A stretch of 64,000 nucleotides of DNA from Pseudomonadaceae bacterium (GCA_900766265.1 CAAFUS010000006.1:434001-498000); one strand, 5' to 3'; counted from the stretch's first letter, positions 51,385-60,935 are shown. Numbers and translations are program-made. Notes: generated from the letters alone by a model not told the origin.

Positions 51385-53073
51385 TCACGTCTTGCCGAGC
51401 TTCTTGAGTTCCTGGTCGCGCAGCTCGCGGCGCAGGATCTTGCCAACGTTGGTGGTCGGCAGGCTGTCGCGAAACTCGACGCTCTTGGGGCGCTTGTAGC
51501 CGGTGACGTTGTCATGCATATGCTGCATGACCTGCTCCTTGGTCAGGCTCTCGCCCGGCTTGGTGACCACGAACAGCTTGATCGCCTCGCCCGACTTCTC
51601 GTCCGGAATGCCAATAGCGGCGCACTGCAGCACGCCCGGCAGGGTTGCCAGCACATCTTCGAGCTCATTCGGATAGACGTTGAAACCGGACACCAGGATC
51701 ATGTCCTTCTTGCGGTCGACGATACGCATGTAACCGTCTTCCTGAATCACGCCGATATCGCCGGTCTTGAGCCAGCCTTCGGCATCCAGGATCTCGTCGG
51801 TGGCGTCCTGGCGCTGCCAGTAGCCCTTCATCACCTGCGGCCCCTTGACGCACAGCTCGCCGATGGAGCCCATCGGCAGATCGTTGCCCTCCTCGTCGAT
51901 GACCTTGCACTGGGTCGAGGGCATCGGAATGCCGATCGTGCCGATCTGGATGTTCTGGAAGGGGTTCACCGAGACCACCGGGCTGGTTTCGGTCATACCG
52001 AAACCTTCGCAGATGGGGCAACCGGTGACTTCGGCCCAGCGTTCAGCGGCGGCCAGCTGCAGCGCCATCCCTCCGGAAAACGTGGCCTTGAGCGAGGAGA
52101 AGTCCAGCTTGCGGAAGCCTTCGTTGTTGCACAGGGCGACGAACAGGGTATTGAGGCCGACGAACCCGGTGAAGCGGTACTTGCTCAAGTCCTTGACGAA
52201 GGCCGGCAGGTCGCGGGGGTTGGTGATCAGCACGTTATGCGCGCCGATCAGCATCATCGTCATGCAGTGAAAGGTGAACGCATAGATGTGGTACAGCGGC
52301 AGCGGCGCGACCATCACCTCGCAGCCTTCACCCAGCTCGGTACCCATCAGGGCGCGGCACTGCAGCATGTTGGCGACGATGTTGCGGTGCGTCAGCATCG
52401 CGCCCTTGGCCACGCCCGTGGTGCCGCCGGTGTACTGCAGCACGGCGGTGTCGTTGCCGGCGGGATTGGCTTCGCTGACCGGTTTGCCACGGCCCATGGC
52501 CATGGCATCGTTGAAGCGCACCGCCTGAGGGAGGTTGTAGGCAGGCACCATCTTCTTGACGTGCTTGACGACGGCATTGACCAGCACCCGCTTGAGCGTT
52601 GGCAGCATATCGCCAACCTCGGTGACGATGACCTGCCGGATGCCGGTGCGCGGCAGCACGGCTTCTGCCAGGTGCGCCATGTTGGCCAGGCAGACAAGCG
52701 CCTTGGCGCCGGAGTCGTTGAACTGGTGCTCCATCTCCCGCGCGGTATACAGCGGGTTGGTGTTGACCACGATCAGGCCGGCGCGCATGGCGCCGAACAC
52801 CACGACCGGATACTGCAGCACGTTGGGCATCTGCACCGCGATGCGATCGCCGGGTTTGAGGTCGGTATGATGCTGGAGATAGGCGGCGAATTGGCCGGAA
52901 AGCGAATAGAGCTCGCCATAGGTCAGGGTCTTGCCGAGGTTGCTGAACGCCGGTTTGTCAGCGAAACGCTCGCATGCGTACTTCAATACCGCCTGGATAT
53001 TCTGGTAAGCGTCGGGATCGATTTCGCTCGCCACCCCGACAGGATATTTATCCTTCCAGAAGTTATCGGTCAT
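51385..53073 (-). CDS. fadD1: long-chain acyl-CoA synthetase FadD1
   Basis: 562 residues. AMP-binding motif YTGGTTGVAKGAMLTH around residue 213, second motif GFGMTETSPV around residue 355, and the FACS motif DAEGWLKTGDIGVIQEDGYMRIVDRKKD near 420. It activates fatty acids to acyl-CoA at the membrane for beta-oxidation. It follows fadD2 on the same strand, the order seen in Pseudomonas. A terminator lies between them, so each may have separate control. fadD1 versus fadD2 is assigned by position. Confidence 0.88.
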   Translation of the reverse strand: MTDNFWKDKYPVGVASEIDPDAYQNIQAVLKYACERFADKPAFSNLGKTLTYGELYSLSGQFAAYLQHHTDLKPGDRIAVQMPNVLQYPVVVFGAMRAGLIVVNTNPLYTAREMEHQFNDSGAKALVCLANMAHLAEAVLPRTGIRQVIVTEVGDMLPTLKRVLVNAVVKHVKKMVPAYNLPQAVRFNDAMAMGRGKPVSEANPAGNDTAVLQYTGGTTGVAKGAMLTHRNIVANMLQCRALMGTELGEGCEVMVAPLPLYHIYAFTFHCMTMMLIGAHNVLITNPRDLPAFVKDLSKYRFTGFVGLNTLFVALCNNEGFRKLDFSSLKATFSGGMALQLAAAERWAEVTGCPICEGFGMTETSPVVSVNPFQNIQIGTIGIPMPSTQCKVIDEEGNDLPMGSIGELCVKGPQVMKGYWQRQDATDEILDAEGWLKTGDIGVIQEDGYMRIVDRKKDMILVSGFNVYPNELEDVLATLPGVLQCAAIGIPDEKSGEAIKLFVVTKPGESLTKEQVMQHMHDNVTGYKRPKSVEFRDSLPTTNVGKILRRELRDQELKKLGKT

Positions 53074-53223
53074 AACCCCACTCCTAAGCGACAGCTTTGA
53101 CTGCGCAGATGTCAGCCGTTTTGTTGTGTTTTGTTAACTTTTGTACCGCGATACCGGCAAAAAAGCGGGCCGAGGTTAGCAGTTTTGCCCCCGGCCGAAC
53201 AGTGTCCGCTTTCTATCGAGACG

Positions 53224-53260
53224 GCAAAAAAATGACCGAAGCAAAGGCTTCGGTCATTAT
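53224..53260 (-). terminator. intrinsic terminator between fadD2 and fadD1
   Basis: Twelve-base-pair perfect stem AATGACCGAAGC/GCTTCGGTCATT with a 4-nt loop and a seven-T run on the minus strand, just after the fadD2 stop. It should stop most fadD2 transcripts before fadD1. Confidence 0.9.
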
Positions 53261-53281
53261 CGCAGCGTGTATTGCGGGGTG

Positions 53282-54970
53282 TCAGGCGATGTCGCGCAGT
53301 TCCCGGCGCAGTATCTTACCGACTGGCGTCATCGGCAGCGAATCCCTGAAGACGATGTGCCTGGGAATCTTGTAGCCAGTGAAGTTTTCACGGCAGTAGG
53401 CCTGCAGCTCCTCGACAGTAAGCGATTTATCGCCCGGCACCACGAACAGCTTGACCGCCTCGCCGGATTTCTCGTCCGGCACGCCGACGGCCGCGCAGGC
53501 TGTGACCTTCGGATGGGCCATGACCACTTCTTCGATCTCGTTGGGATAGACGTTGAAACCCGAGACGATGATCAGATCCTTCTTGCGGTCGACGATGCTG
53601 ACGAAGCCGTCATGATCGATCACGGCGATGTCGCCGGTCTTCAGCCACCCCTCCTCGTCGAGTACCTCGGCAGTCGCCTCGGGACGCTGCCAGTAGCCCT
53701 TCATCACCTGCGGGCCCTTGACGCAGAGCTCGCCGCGCTCGCCGAGCGGCAACTCGTTGCCCTGTTCGTCGATCACCTTCAGCGCGGTCCCCGGCACCGG
53801 CAGGCCGACGGTACCCAGCCGCGACCGCTCACCGTGCGGATTGGCGCAGACCACTGGCGAGGTTTCGGTCAGGCCGTAGCCTTCCACCACCGTCACGCCA
53901 GTGATGCTGCGCCAGCGCTCGGCCACCGCGGCCACCAGCGCGGTACCGCCGGAATTGGTGCCCTTGAGCGCTGAGAAATCGATCTTCTTGAATTCCGGGT
54001 GCGACATCAGCGCGACGAAGAGGGTATTGAGGCCGAGGAAGCCGGTGAACCGCCACTGCTGCAGTTCCTTGACGAAGGCGTTGATGTCCCTGGGGTTGGT
54101 GATCAGGACGTTGTGGTTGCCGGTCACCATCATGCACATGCAGTTCACCGTGAAGGCGTAGATGTGATAGAGCGGCAGCGGCGCGATCATCACTTCCTGG
54201 CCTTCCCGGATGATCGGCTGGCCGTCTTCGCCCAGCTGCTGCATGTTCGCGCGCGCCTGCTGCATGTTGGCGACCAGGTTGCCATGGGTGAGCATCGCGC
54301 CCTTGGCCACGCCGGTGGTGCCGCCGGTGTACTGCAGCACCGCGATGTCGTCGAGGGTCGTCGATACCGGCTTGAGGCTGTGCCGCGCGCCGTCGCGCAG
54401 CGTGGCCTTGAACGGTACCGCCTGGGGCAGTTGGTAATCGGGCACCATCTTCTTCAGGTGCTTGACCGCGGCGTTGATCAGCAGGCCCTTGAGCGGCGGC
54501 AGCATGTCGCCGATGCGCGCCTCGATCAGGTATTCGATGTCGGTCTCCGGCAGCACCTCCTGCACCTGCTTGCCGAAGGTATTGAGGTAGACCAGCGCCC
54601 GCGCGCCGGAGTCCTTGAACTGGTGCTTCATCTCCCGCGTGGTGTACAGCGGGTTGGTGTTGACCACCGTCAGGCCCGCGCGCAGCGCGCCGAACACCGC
54701 GATGGGGTATTGCAGCAGGTTGGGCATCTGCACGGCGATGCGATCGCCGGGCTTTAGGTCGGTGTGGTTCTGTAGATAGGCCGCGAACGCGGCGGAATGG
54801 TGGGACAGGTCCGCATAGGTGAGCGTGACGCCCATGTTGCTGAAGGCGGGGCGATCGGCGTACTGCTTGCAGCTACGCTCGAAGACCTCGATCACCGAAC
54901 GATACCCTCCCAGATCGATCTCGTTCGGTATGCCCGCGGGGCGTTTGTCATTCCAGAAATCAGGTTGCAT
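53282..54970 (-). CDS. fadD2: long-chain acyl-CoA synthetase FadD2
   Basis: 562 residues, the same length as the adjacent paralogue. Motifs YTGGTTGVAKGAMLTHGNLVA, GYGLTETSPVVCANP and DEEGWLKTGDIAVIDHDGFVSIVDRKKD are intact. It shares most motifs with FadD1 and reflects an old tandem duplication. It lies upstream of fadD1 and divergent from the phaJ1 gene. In P. aeruginosa an alpha/beta hydrolase gene sits between fadD2 and phaJ1; it is absent here. FadD2 versus FadD1 is assigned by position. Confidence 0.87.
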   Translation of the reverse strand: MQPDFWNDKRPAGIPNEIDLGGYRSVIEVFERSCKQYADRPAFSNMGVTLTYADLSHHSAAFAAYLQNHTDLKPGDRIAVQMPNLLQYPIAVFGALRAGLTVVNTNPLYTTREMKHQFKDSGARALVYLNTFGKQVQEVLPETDIEYLIEARIGDMLPPLKGLLINAAVKHLKKMVPDYQLPQAVPFKATLRDGARHSLKPVSTTLDDIAVLQYTGGTTGVAKGAMLTHGNLVANMQQARANMQQLGEDGQPIIREGQEVMIAPLPLYHIYAFTVNCMCMMVTGNHNVLITNPRDINAFVKELQQWRFTGFLGLNTLFVALMSHPEFKKIDFSALKGTNSGGTALVAAVAERWRSITGVTVVEGYGLTETSPVVCANPHGERSRLGTVGLPVPGTALKVIDEQGNELPLGERGELCVKGPQVMKGYWQRPEATAEVLDEEGWLKTGDIAVIDHDGFVSIVDRKKDLIIVSGFNVYPNEIEEVVMAHPKVTACAAVGVPDEKSGEAVKLFVVPGDKSLTVEELQAYCRENFTGYKIPRHIVFRDSLPMTPVGKILRRELRDIA

Positions 54971-55264
54971 TGTTCTTGGCCTCTTTACCTGAGTTTGTCT
55001 GGCCCGCGCAGGGCGGACTGCCGCGAACTTAGCAGCTTGGCAAGAAGGCGCAAGAGCTCGCCCGGCTCCATCAGCGGTGTGAATCTTCCATTACCTCGCG
55101 GCCTCTAAAGCCGTTTCAACGGGGCGCCGGCCGCGTCAATCGGCCGTTACGTGCCCGACCGGCGATCCGCGGCGTCCAAGCCTCGCAGCCCACCCGGGCG
55201 GTACCGGGTAATATCCGGATACAGACCTCGGCCGTGACTCACCGGTCATATTCAAGGAGCGCCC

Positions 55265-55735
55265 ATGAGCACCCTCAGCAATACCCCCTACGAAGCTCTG
55301 GAAGTCGGTCAGAAGGCCACGTACAGCAAGACTGTCGAAGAGCGCGACATCCAGCTGTTCGCCGCGATGTCGGGGGACCACAACCCGGTGCACCTGGACG
55401 CCGAATTCGCCGCCTCCACCATCTTCCGCGAGCGCATCGCCCACGGCATGTTCAGCGGTGCGCTGATCAGCGCCGCGGTTGCCTGCGAGCTGCCCGGTCC
55501 GGGCACCATCTACCTCGGCCAGACCATGCGCTTCGCGTTGCCGGTCAAGCTCGGCGACACCCTGACCGTTCGCCTGGAAATCCTCGAGAAGCTGCCCAAG
55601 TTCCGGGTACGCATCGCCACCCAGGTGTTCAATCAGCGCGACGAAATGGTGGTGGACGGCGAAGCCGAGATCCTCGCCCCGCGCAAGGCGCAGACCGTCG
55701 AGATCAAGGCCGTGCCGACCGTCAGCATCGGCTGA
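55265..55735 (+). CDS. phaJ1: (R)-specific enoyl-CoA hydratase, MaoC family (PhaJ1-like)
   Basis: 156 residues, one hot-dog domain. The hydratase 2 motif is AAMSGDHNPVHLDAEFA around residues 34-50, with the catalytic Asp and His, and HGMFSGALISAAV follows. PhaJ diverts beta-oxidation enoyl-CoA to (R)-3-hydroxyacyl-CoA for polyhydroxyalkanoate. Location beside fadD2 and length support PhaJ1. AAGGAG precedes the ATG by 6 nt. Confidence 0.83.
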   Translation: MSTLSNTPYEALEVGQKATYSKTVEERDIQLFAAMSGDHNPVHLDAEFAASTIFRERIAHGMFSGALISAAVACELPGPGTIYLGQTMRFALPVKLGDTLTVRLEILEKLPKFRVRIATQVFNQRDEMVVDGEAEILAPRKAQTVEIKAVPTVSIG

Positions 55736-55998
55736 CCGGCACGTCATCTGTTGGCCCGCCGTCGCGGGTCCTTCTGTTTGCGGGCGAAAGCGGTGCAGGC
55801 ACGCGCCGCCTCGCACCATTGCAGGACACGCATTGTTCGCATGACACAAGGAAACAGGTCAACAAGCGCCCAGCCTCACTGATTCCTTGTGCAATGAGCA
55901 CAATCTGGCTCAGCGTTTTCGCGCGATGGCCCTTGCCCTTCGAACTGGCATGGCGGCTGCTAGAGCGATGACTTCACTCACCCTGTGGAGTTATGGAC

Positions 55999-57282
55999 AT
56001 GACTCAAGCACGCCAAGGCGACAGCGATTTCCCGTTGAGCGAGGTCCCCGCCGGTGCCCGCAAGGGCCTGTTTTCCACCTCGATCATGTTGTTCGGCTTC
56101 ACCTTCTTCACTGCCACCATGTTCGCCGGCGGTCGCATCGGCATGGCGTTCGATTTCACCACGCTCATCTGGGCCGCGGTCATCGGCAACCTGATGTTGG
56201 GCGCCTACGCCGCGGTGCTCGGCCTGATCGCCTGCCGCAGCGGACTGAACTCGGTGCTGATGGGGCGCTTCTGCTTCGGCGAGCTCGGCAGCAAGCTGTC
56301 CGACATGCTGCTGGGCTTCACCCAGGTGGGCTGGTACGCCTGGGGAACCGCCACCATCGCCCTGGTGCTGGTGAAGATGCTCGGTCTGCCCGAAGGGATG
56401 ACCATCCCGCTGATGGTGCTGTTCGGCTTCGGCTTCTGCATCACCGCCTTCGTCGGCTACCGGGGCCTGGACCTGCTCTCGCGGATCGCCGTCCCGGCGA
56501 TGCTCGCCCTGCTGGTCTGCTCGCTATGGATCGCCACCCGCGACATCGGGGGCCTGGAGGCACTGCTGGCCGTCGAGCCCAGCGAGACCATGACCCTGAG
56601 CGTGGCCATCACCATGGTCTTCGGCACCTTTGTCAGCGGCGCCACCCAGGCCACGAACTGGACGCGTTTCGCCCGCAACGGCCGGGTCGCGGTGTTCGCC
56701 AGCCTGATCGGCTTCTTCATCGGCAACGGCCTGATGATCGTTGTCGGCGCCTACGGTGCCATCGTCTACCAGCAACCCGACATCGTCGAAGTCCTGGTGC
56801 TGCAGGGCCTGTCGATGGCCGCGGTGGTGATGCTCTTTCTCAACCTCTGGACCACCCAGGACAACACCATCTACAACTTTGCCGCCGCCGGCTGCAACCT
56901 GCTGCGCACCGACCGCCGCCGGCTGGTCACCCTGGGCGGCGCGGCGGTCGGCACGCTGCTGGCAATCGGCGGAATGTCGGACATGCTGATTCCGTTCCTG
57001 ATACTGCTCGGCTCGATCATCCCGCCGATCGGCGGCGTGATCATGGCTGACTACTTCTATGGCCACCGCGGGCACTACCCCGCCCTGGCCGAGAGCCATC
57101 TGCCGGCGTTCAACTGGGTCGGGCTGGCGGCCTATGTCATCGGCGCGCTGTGCGCCTACCTGTCGCCCTGGGTGGCGCCCATCGTCGGCATCCTCGTCGG
57201 CGCGCTGGCCTACGTCCTGCTGTTCGAGGCGCAGCGCGCCCTGCTGGGTCGCAACGCGGCCCTGGCAGAACCGCGCCCATGA
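55999..57282 (+). CDS. codB: cytosine permease CodB
   Basis: 427 residues with 12 transmembrane helices of the NCS1 type; GFTFFTATMFAGGRIGMAF, QVGWYAWGTATIAL and LNLWTTQDNTIYNFAAAGCNL are in the expected places for CodB. It imports cytosine for the deaminase encoded two genes downstream. GGAG lies 8 nt before the ATG at 55999; an ATG two codons earlier is too close to it. The stop overlaps the start of the pucR gene by ATGA. Confidence 0.9.
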   Translation: MTQARQGDSDFPLSEVPAGARKGLFSTSIMLFGFTFFTATMFAGGRIGMAFDFTTLIWAAVIGNLMLGAYAAVLGLIACRSGLNSVLMGRFCFGELGSKLSDMLLGFTQVGWYAWGTATIALVLVKMLGLPEGMTIPLMVLFGFGFCITAFVGYRGLDLLSRIAVPAMLALLVCSLWIATRDIGGLEALLAVEPSETMTLSVAITMVFGTFVSGATQATNWTRFARNGRVAVFASLIGFFIGNGLMIVVGAYGAIVYQQPDIVEVLVLQGLSMAAVVMLFLNLWTTQDNTIYNFAAAGCNLLRTDRRRLVTLGGAAVGTLLAIGGMSDMLIPFLILLGSIIPPIGGVIMADYFYGHRGHYPALAESHLPAFNWVGLAAYVIGALCAYLSPWVAPIVGILVGALAYVLLFEAQRALLGRNAALAEPRP

Positions 57283-58517
57283 GCCTGACGGTCGCCGACG
57301 TCCTGGCCCTGCCCGGCCTGGAGAGCCTGCGCCTGCGCGCGGGCGCCGCCGGGCTGGCCAACCCGGTGCGCTGGCCCTACGTCGCCGAGAACGAAGGCAT
57401 CGCCGACTGGGTGATGGGCGGTGAGCTGGTGTTCGTCACCGGCATCAACCATCCGCGCGACGAGGCCAATCTGCTGCGACTGCTCGGCGAAGCCCAGGCG
57501 CGGGTCACCGCCGGCGTGGTGATCCTGACCGGCGAAGAATTCATCCACGTCATCCCCGAGCCGGTGCTGGCCAAGGCCGAACGGCTCGGCGTACCACTGC
57601 TGGAGCAGCCCTACCAGCTGAAAATGGTGGTCGTCACCCAGGCGATCGGCACCGCCCTGGTGCAGGAACAGATGCGCGGCCGTTCCCGCGAGCACGTCCT
57701 GCAGCAGGTGTTGGAGGGCGATTATCAGTCGCTGGACGTACTGCTGCAGCGCGCCGACAGCCTGAGCTTGCCGCTGGGAGTGCCGCGCCAGGTCGCCCTG
57801 ATCAAGCTCGAGGACAGCGAGCGGCTGTTCACCGACGAACCGGCCGACCACGCCGAGCGCCGGCTGCAGGCGAGCCGCCAGCGGCTGCAGCGGCGACTCG
57901 AACAGGTACTCGGCGAACTGGGCGATGCCTTGCCGCTGGTGTGCCAGGGCGAGCACTGGATCGCCCTGCTGCCGGCGCCCGATGCCCACACGCAGACCAA
58001 TCGTCAGGCGCTCGCCGCCGCGCTGGATGAGCTGAATCAGAACCTGTCACCCTTGCGCCTGTACGCCGGCCTCAGCGCCAGCGGTCATGGCCCGGAGCAG
58101 CTGACCACCGCACTGGGCGAGGCGCGCCAGGCGCTGGTGGCCGCACAATCGTTTCCCGAGCGCCTCGGCCTGTGCTGTTTCGCCGACCTGGGCGTACTCG
58201 AGCTGCTCGGCGCCATTCGCGACCGGAGCCTGCTGGACCGTTTCGTCGACAAGGTGCTCGGCGCGCTGATCGGCGACGATTCGCGGCGCGAGCCGGTACT
58301 GATGCCGACTCTGGAGGCCTGGTTCCACGAGAACGGCAACCTGGCCCTGGCCGCACAGCGCCTGTCGGTGCACCGTAATACCCTGGGCTATCGCATGCAG
58401 CGCATCGAAGCGCTGACCGGCTGTTCGTTCGACGATCCGCACGATCGGCTGAACGTCGCCGTGGCCCTGATGATCCGGCGGCTGTCGTCGCCCCGATACA
58501 CGAGGAGTACCCCATGA
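57279..58517 (+). CDS. PucR-family transcriptional regulator
   Basis: 412 residues. The N-terminal PucR domain (TVADVLALPGLESLRLRAG, GELVFVTGINHPRDE) is followed by a GGDEF-like middle and a C-terminal helix-turn-helix (NLALAAQRLSVHRNTLGYRM). PucR-type proteins regulate purine or pyrimidine catabolism. It is placed between codB and codA with ATGA overlaps on both sides and therefore probably controls the operon in response to cytosine or a product. No operator could be identified. Confidence 0.88.
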   Translation: MSLTVADVLALPGLESLRLRAGAAGLANPVRWPYVAENEGIADWVMGGELVFVTGINHPRDEANLLRLLGEAQARVTAGVVILTGEEFIHVIPEPVLAKAERLGVPLLEQPYQLKMVVVTQAIGTALVQEQMRGRSREHVLQQVLEGDYQSLDVLLQRADSLSLPLGVPRQVALIKLEDSERLFTDEPADHAERRLQASRQRLQRRLEQVLGELGDALPLVCQGEHWIALLPAPDAHTQTNRQALAAALDELNQNLSPLRLYAGLSASGHGPEQLTTALGEARQALVAAQSFPERLGLCCFADLGVLELLGAIRDRSLLDRFVDKVLGALIGDDSRREPVLMPTLEAWFHENGNLALAAQRLSVHRNTLGYRMQRIEALTGCSFDDPHDRLNVAVALMIRRLSSPRYTRSTP

Positions 58518-59749
58518 ACATCGTCAACGCCCGTCTGCGGGGCAAAGAAGGGTTGTTTCGCATCGAGCTCGACGGCGAACGCATCGCTGCCATCGTCCCC
58601 CAGGCCGGTCCTGCAGACACGCCCGCTGGCGCCCTCGATGCGGCATCGAACCTGGTCATCGCGCCGTTCATCGAGCCGCACATCCATCTCGACGCGACCC
58701 TCACGGCCGGCGAGCCGGCCTGGAACATGAGCGGCACCCTGTTCGAAGGCATCGAACGCTGGGGCGAGCGCAAGGCGCTGGTGACCCATGAGGACAGCAA
58801 GACGCGGGCGAAGAAGACCATCGACATGCTGGTCGACCATGGCATCCAGCACGTGCGCACCCACGTCGACGTGACCGACCCGACGCTCGCCGCGCTCAAG
58901 GCCATGGTCGAGGTCCGCGACGAGACCCGCCATCTCATCGACATGCAGATCGTGGCCTTTCCGCAGGAGGGCATCGAATCCTTCGAGGGCGGCCGCCGCC
59001 TGATGGAGGAAGCCGTCGCCATCGGCGCCGACGTGGTCGGTGGCATTCCGCATTTCGAGAACACCCGCGAACAGGGGGTCAGCTCGATCCAGTTCCTGAT
59101 GGACCTGGCCGAGCGCAAGGGGCTGCTGGTGGACGTGCACTGCGACGAGACCGACGATCCGCATTCGCGCTTTCTCGAAGTGCTCGCCGAACAGGCCCGG
59201 GTACGCGGCATGGGCGCGCGGGTCACCGCCAGCCACACCACGGCCATGGGCTCCTACGACAATGCTTACTGCTCCAAGCTGTTCCGCCTGCTGAAAATGT
59301 CGGGAATCAACTTCATCTCCTGTCCGACCGAGAGCATTCACCTGCAGGGCCGCTTCGACACCTACCCCAAGCGCCGCGGGTTGACCCGCGTGGCGGAGAT
59401 CGACCGCGCCGGGATGAACATCTGCTTCGCCCAGGATTCGATCGTCGACCCGTGGTACCCGCTGGGTAACGGCAACATCATGCGCATCCTCGAAGCCGGG
59501 CTGCACATCTGCCACATGCTGGGGTACGAGGACCTGCAGCGCGGCCTGGACCTGATCACCGACAACAGCGCGCGCACGCTGCATCTGGGCGATGGCTACG
59601 GGCTGGAACCCGGCCGTCCGGCGAACCTGCTGATCCTGTCGGCGCCCAGCGACTACGAGATGATCCGCACCCAGGGCCATGCCCTGGCCTCGATCCGCAA
59701 AGGCCGGTTGCTGATGCAGCGCACACCCGCGCGGGTGGAGCGCTGCTGA
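58514..59749 (+). CDS. codA: cytosine deaminase CodA
   Basis: 411 residues, amidohydrolase superfamily. Metal-binding motifs FIEPHIHLDATL near residue 53, VDVHCDETDDPHSRF near 210, ASHTTAMGSYD and the Asp of FAQDSIVDPWYPLGNGN near 308 match E. coli CodA. It converts cytosine to uracil and ammonia. The ATG overlaps the pucR stop, and GAGGAG lies inside the end of pucR. With codB it completes a salvage unit that can also supply nitrogen. Confidence 0.95.
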   Translation: MNIVNARLRGKEGLFRIELDGERIAAIVPQAGPADTPAGALDAASNLVIAPFIEPHIHLDATLTAGEPAWNMSGTLFEGIERWGERKALVTHEDSKTRAKKTIDMLVDHGIQHVRTHVDVTDPTLAALKAMVEVRDETRHLIDMQIVAFPQEGIESFEGGRRLMEEAVAIGADVVGGIPHFENTREQGVSSIQFLMDLAERKGLLVDVHCDETDDPHSRFLEVLAEQARVRGMGARVTASHTTAMGSYDNAYCSKLFRLLKMSGINFISCPTESIHLQGRFDTYPKRRGLTRVAEIDRAGMNICFAQDSIVDPWYPLGNGNIMRILEAGLHICHMLGYEDLQRGLDLITDNSARTLHLGDGYGLEPGRPANLLILSAPSDYEMIRTQGHALASIRKGRLLMQRTPARVERC

Positions 59750-59761
59750 GAAACAGCTGTC

Positions 59762-59832
59762 GGGTGGATGACGCTCTTCTCATCTACCGTGGCTAGCCCA
59801 GGGTGGTGGATGATGAAGCGCCATCCACCCTA
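59762..59832. repeat. REP-like pair of small palindromes
   Basis: Two imperfect palindromes in tandem: GGTGGATGA...TCATCTACC (59763-59788) and GGTGGATG-ATGAAGCGC-CATCCACC (59804-59828), linked by 15 nt and extending into CTAC. The GTAGGGTGGATGACGC type is a common intergenic repeat in this group as I recall. It lies between codA and the HlyD gene. Confidence 0.55.
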
Positions 59833-59867
59833 CGCCTGACCTGCCGCGACGGAGATCGCGCTCTTCC

Positions 59868-60722
59868 CTACTCCTCAACCACCTGCACGCTGGCGGTCAT
59901 GCCGGCGCTCAGCGCGACACCTTCGGGCAGGCTGTCGAAGCGGATGCGCACCGGAATGCGCTGGGCCAGCCGCACCCACTGGAAGGTGGGCTCCACGTCG
60001 GCCAGCAGCTGGCTGTCGGGGTTGGCGTTGCGGTCGGTGATGCCGCGGCTGATGCTTTCGACCCGGCCGCTCAAGGGCTCGCCGCTGCTCATCGGCCAGA
60101 TGCGCACCGGATCGCCGACACGGATGGCCGGCAGCTTGGTTTCCTCGAAGTAGGCCTGCACGTAGAACGAACCGTCGGCCACCAGCGCCATCACCGGCTC
60201 GCCGGCAGAGACATGGTTGCCTTCGGCGAGCCGCAGGTTGGTCACCTGGCCGGCGCGCGGCGCATGGACGTCGGCGCGGGCGAGATTGAGTTCCGCGACC
60301 CTCACCTCGGCCTGGGCCTCGCGGTATTGCGCCCGGGCGATGGCGGCGGCGATCTGTGCGTTTTCCTTCTGCTCGTCGCTGATCGACTGACGCAGCTGCG
60401 AACGACGAGCCGCCTCATGCTCACGCAGGCGCAGCTCCTGCTGGCGGGTCTCGGCCACCGCACGCGCCTTGTCCAGTGCCGCCTGGTAGCGCTCGCGGTC
60501 GATGCTGAGCAGCACCTGCCCCGCCTCGACGTGCTGGTTGTCGCGCACCGCCAGGGAAACCACCCGGCCCGAGACATCGGGCGCGACGGTGACCACGTCG
60601 GCGCGGATCCGCGCATCCCGCGTCCAGGGCGAGATCAGGTAGTGATGCCAGAGGCTGTAGCCGGCGACCACGGCCAGCAGCACCACGGCGAGGGTCACGG
60701 CGACACGAATTGCAGTGCGCAT
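59868..60722 (-). CDS. HlyD/membrane-fusion component of an aromatic-type exporter
   Basis: 284 residues. One N-terminal transmembrane helix (VAVTLAVVLLAVVAGYSLW), then the lipoyl/barrel-sandwich halves (VTVAPDVSGRVVSLAVRDNQHVEAGQVL and DVHAPRAGQVTNLRLAEGNHVSAGEP) separated by a coiled-coil hairpin. This is the AaeA/EmrA-type periplasmic adaptor. It is the last gene of the FUSC-DUF1656-HlyD unit, starting 9 nt after the DUF1656 stop, and should join the inner-membrane FUSC protein to an outer-membrane channel encoded elsewhere. Confidence 0.9.
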   Translation of the reverse strand: MRTAIRVAVTLAVVLLAVVAGYSLWHHYLISPWTRDARIRADVVTVAPDVSGRVVSLAVRDNQHVEAGQVLLSIDRERYQAALDKARAVAETRQQELRLREHEAARRSQLRQSISDEQKENAQIAAAIARAQYREAQAEVRVAELNLARADVHAPRAGQVTNLRLAEGNHVSAGEPVMALVADGSFYVQAYFEETKLPAIRVGDPVRIWPMSSGEPLSGRVESISRGITDRNANPDSQLLADVEPTFQWVRLAQRIPVRIRFDSLPEGVALSAGMTASVQVVEE

Positions 60723-60731
60723 GCGGAGCTC

Positions 60732-60935
60732 CTACAGACGAAAAAGGACGGCGACCACGACGCCCAGTACACAGACGAACAGCGCGCAATCGAACAGCGC
60801 TTCATGCCAGATCCAGCGCCCCAGGCCGGCCGCGCGCAGCAGTGCACGCAGCCCGAAGGTCAGCGCCAGCGCCAATACCGCGGCCGGTAGAAACGGGCTC
60901 ACCAGCACCCCGCCCAGGGACCATTCATGCCACAT
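60732..60935 (-). CDS. DUF1656 (AaeX-like) small membrane protein
   Basis: 67 residues with two transmembrane helices; WHEWSLGGVLVSPFLPAAVLA opens the DUF1656 domain and WHEALFDCALFVCVLGVVV closes it. It is the small subunit found with FUSC and HlyD genes in AaeXAB-type exporters. The ATG overlaps the end of the FUSC gene by 11 nt and has AGGAGG upstream. Confidence 0.9.
   Translation of the reverse strand: MWHEWSLGGVLVSPFLPAAVLALALTFGLRALLRAAGLGRWIWHEALFDCALFVCVLGVVVAVLFRL

Noticed and set aside
51385..54970. Adjacent paralogous fadD genes as a recent duplication by a mobile element
   Set aside because: The paralogues differ throughout, have separate terminators and occur in the same order in Pseudomonas; no flanking repeats or transposase.
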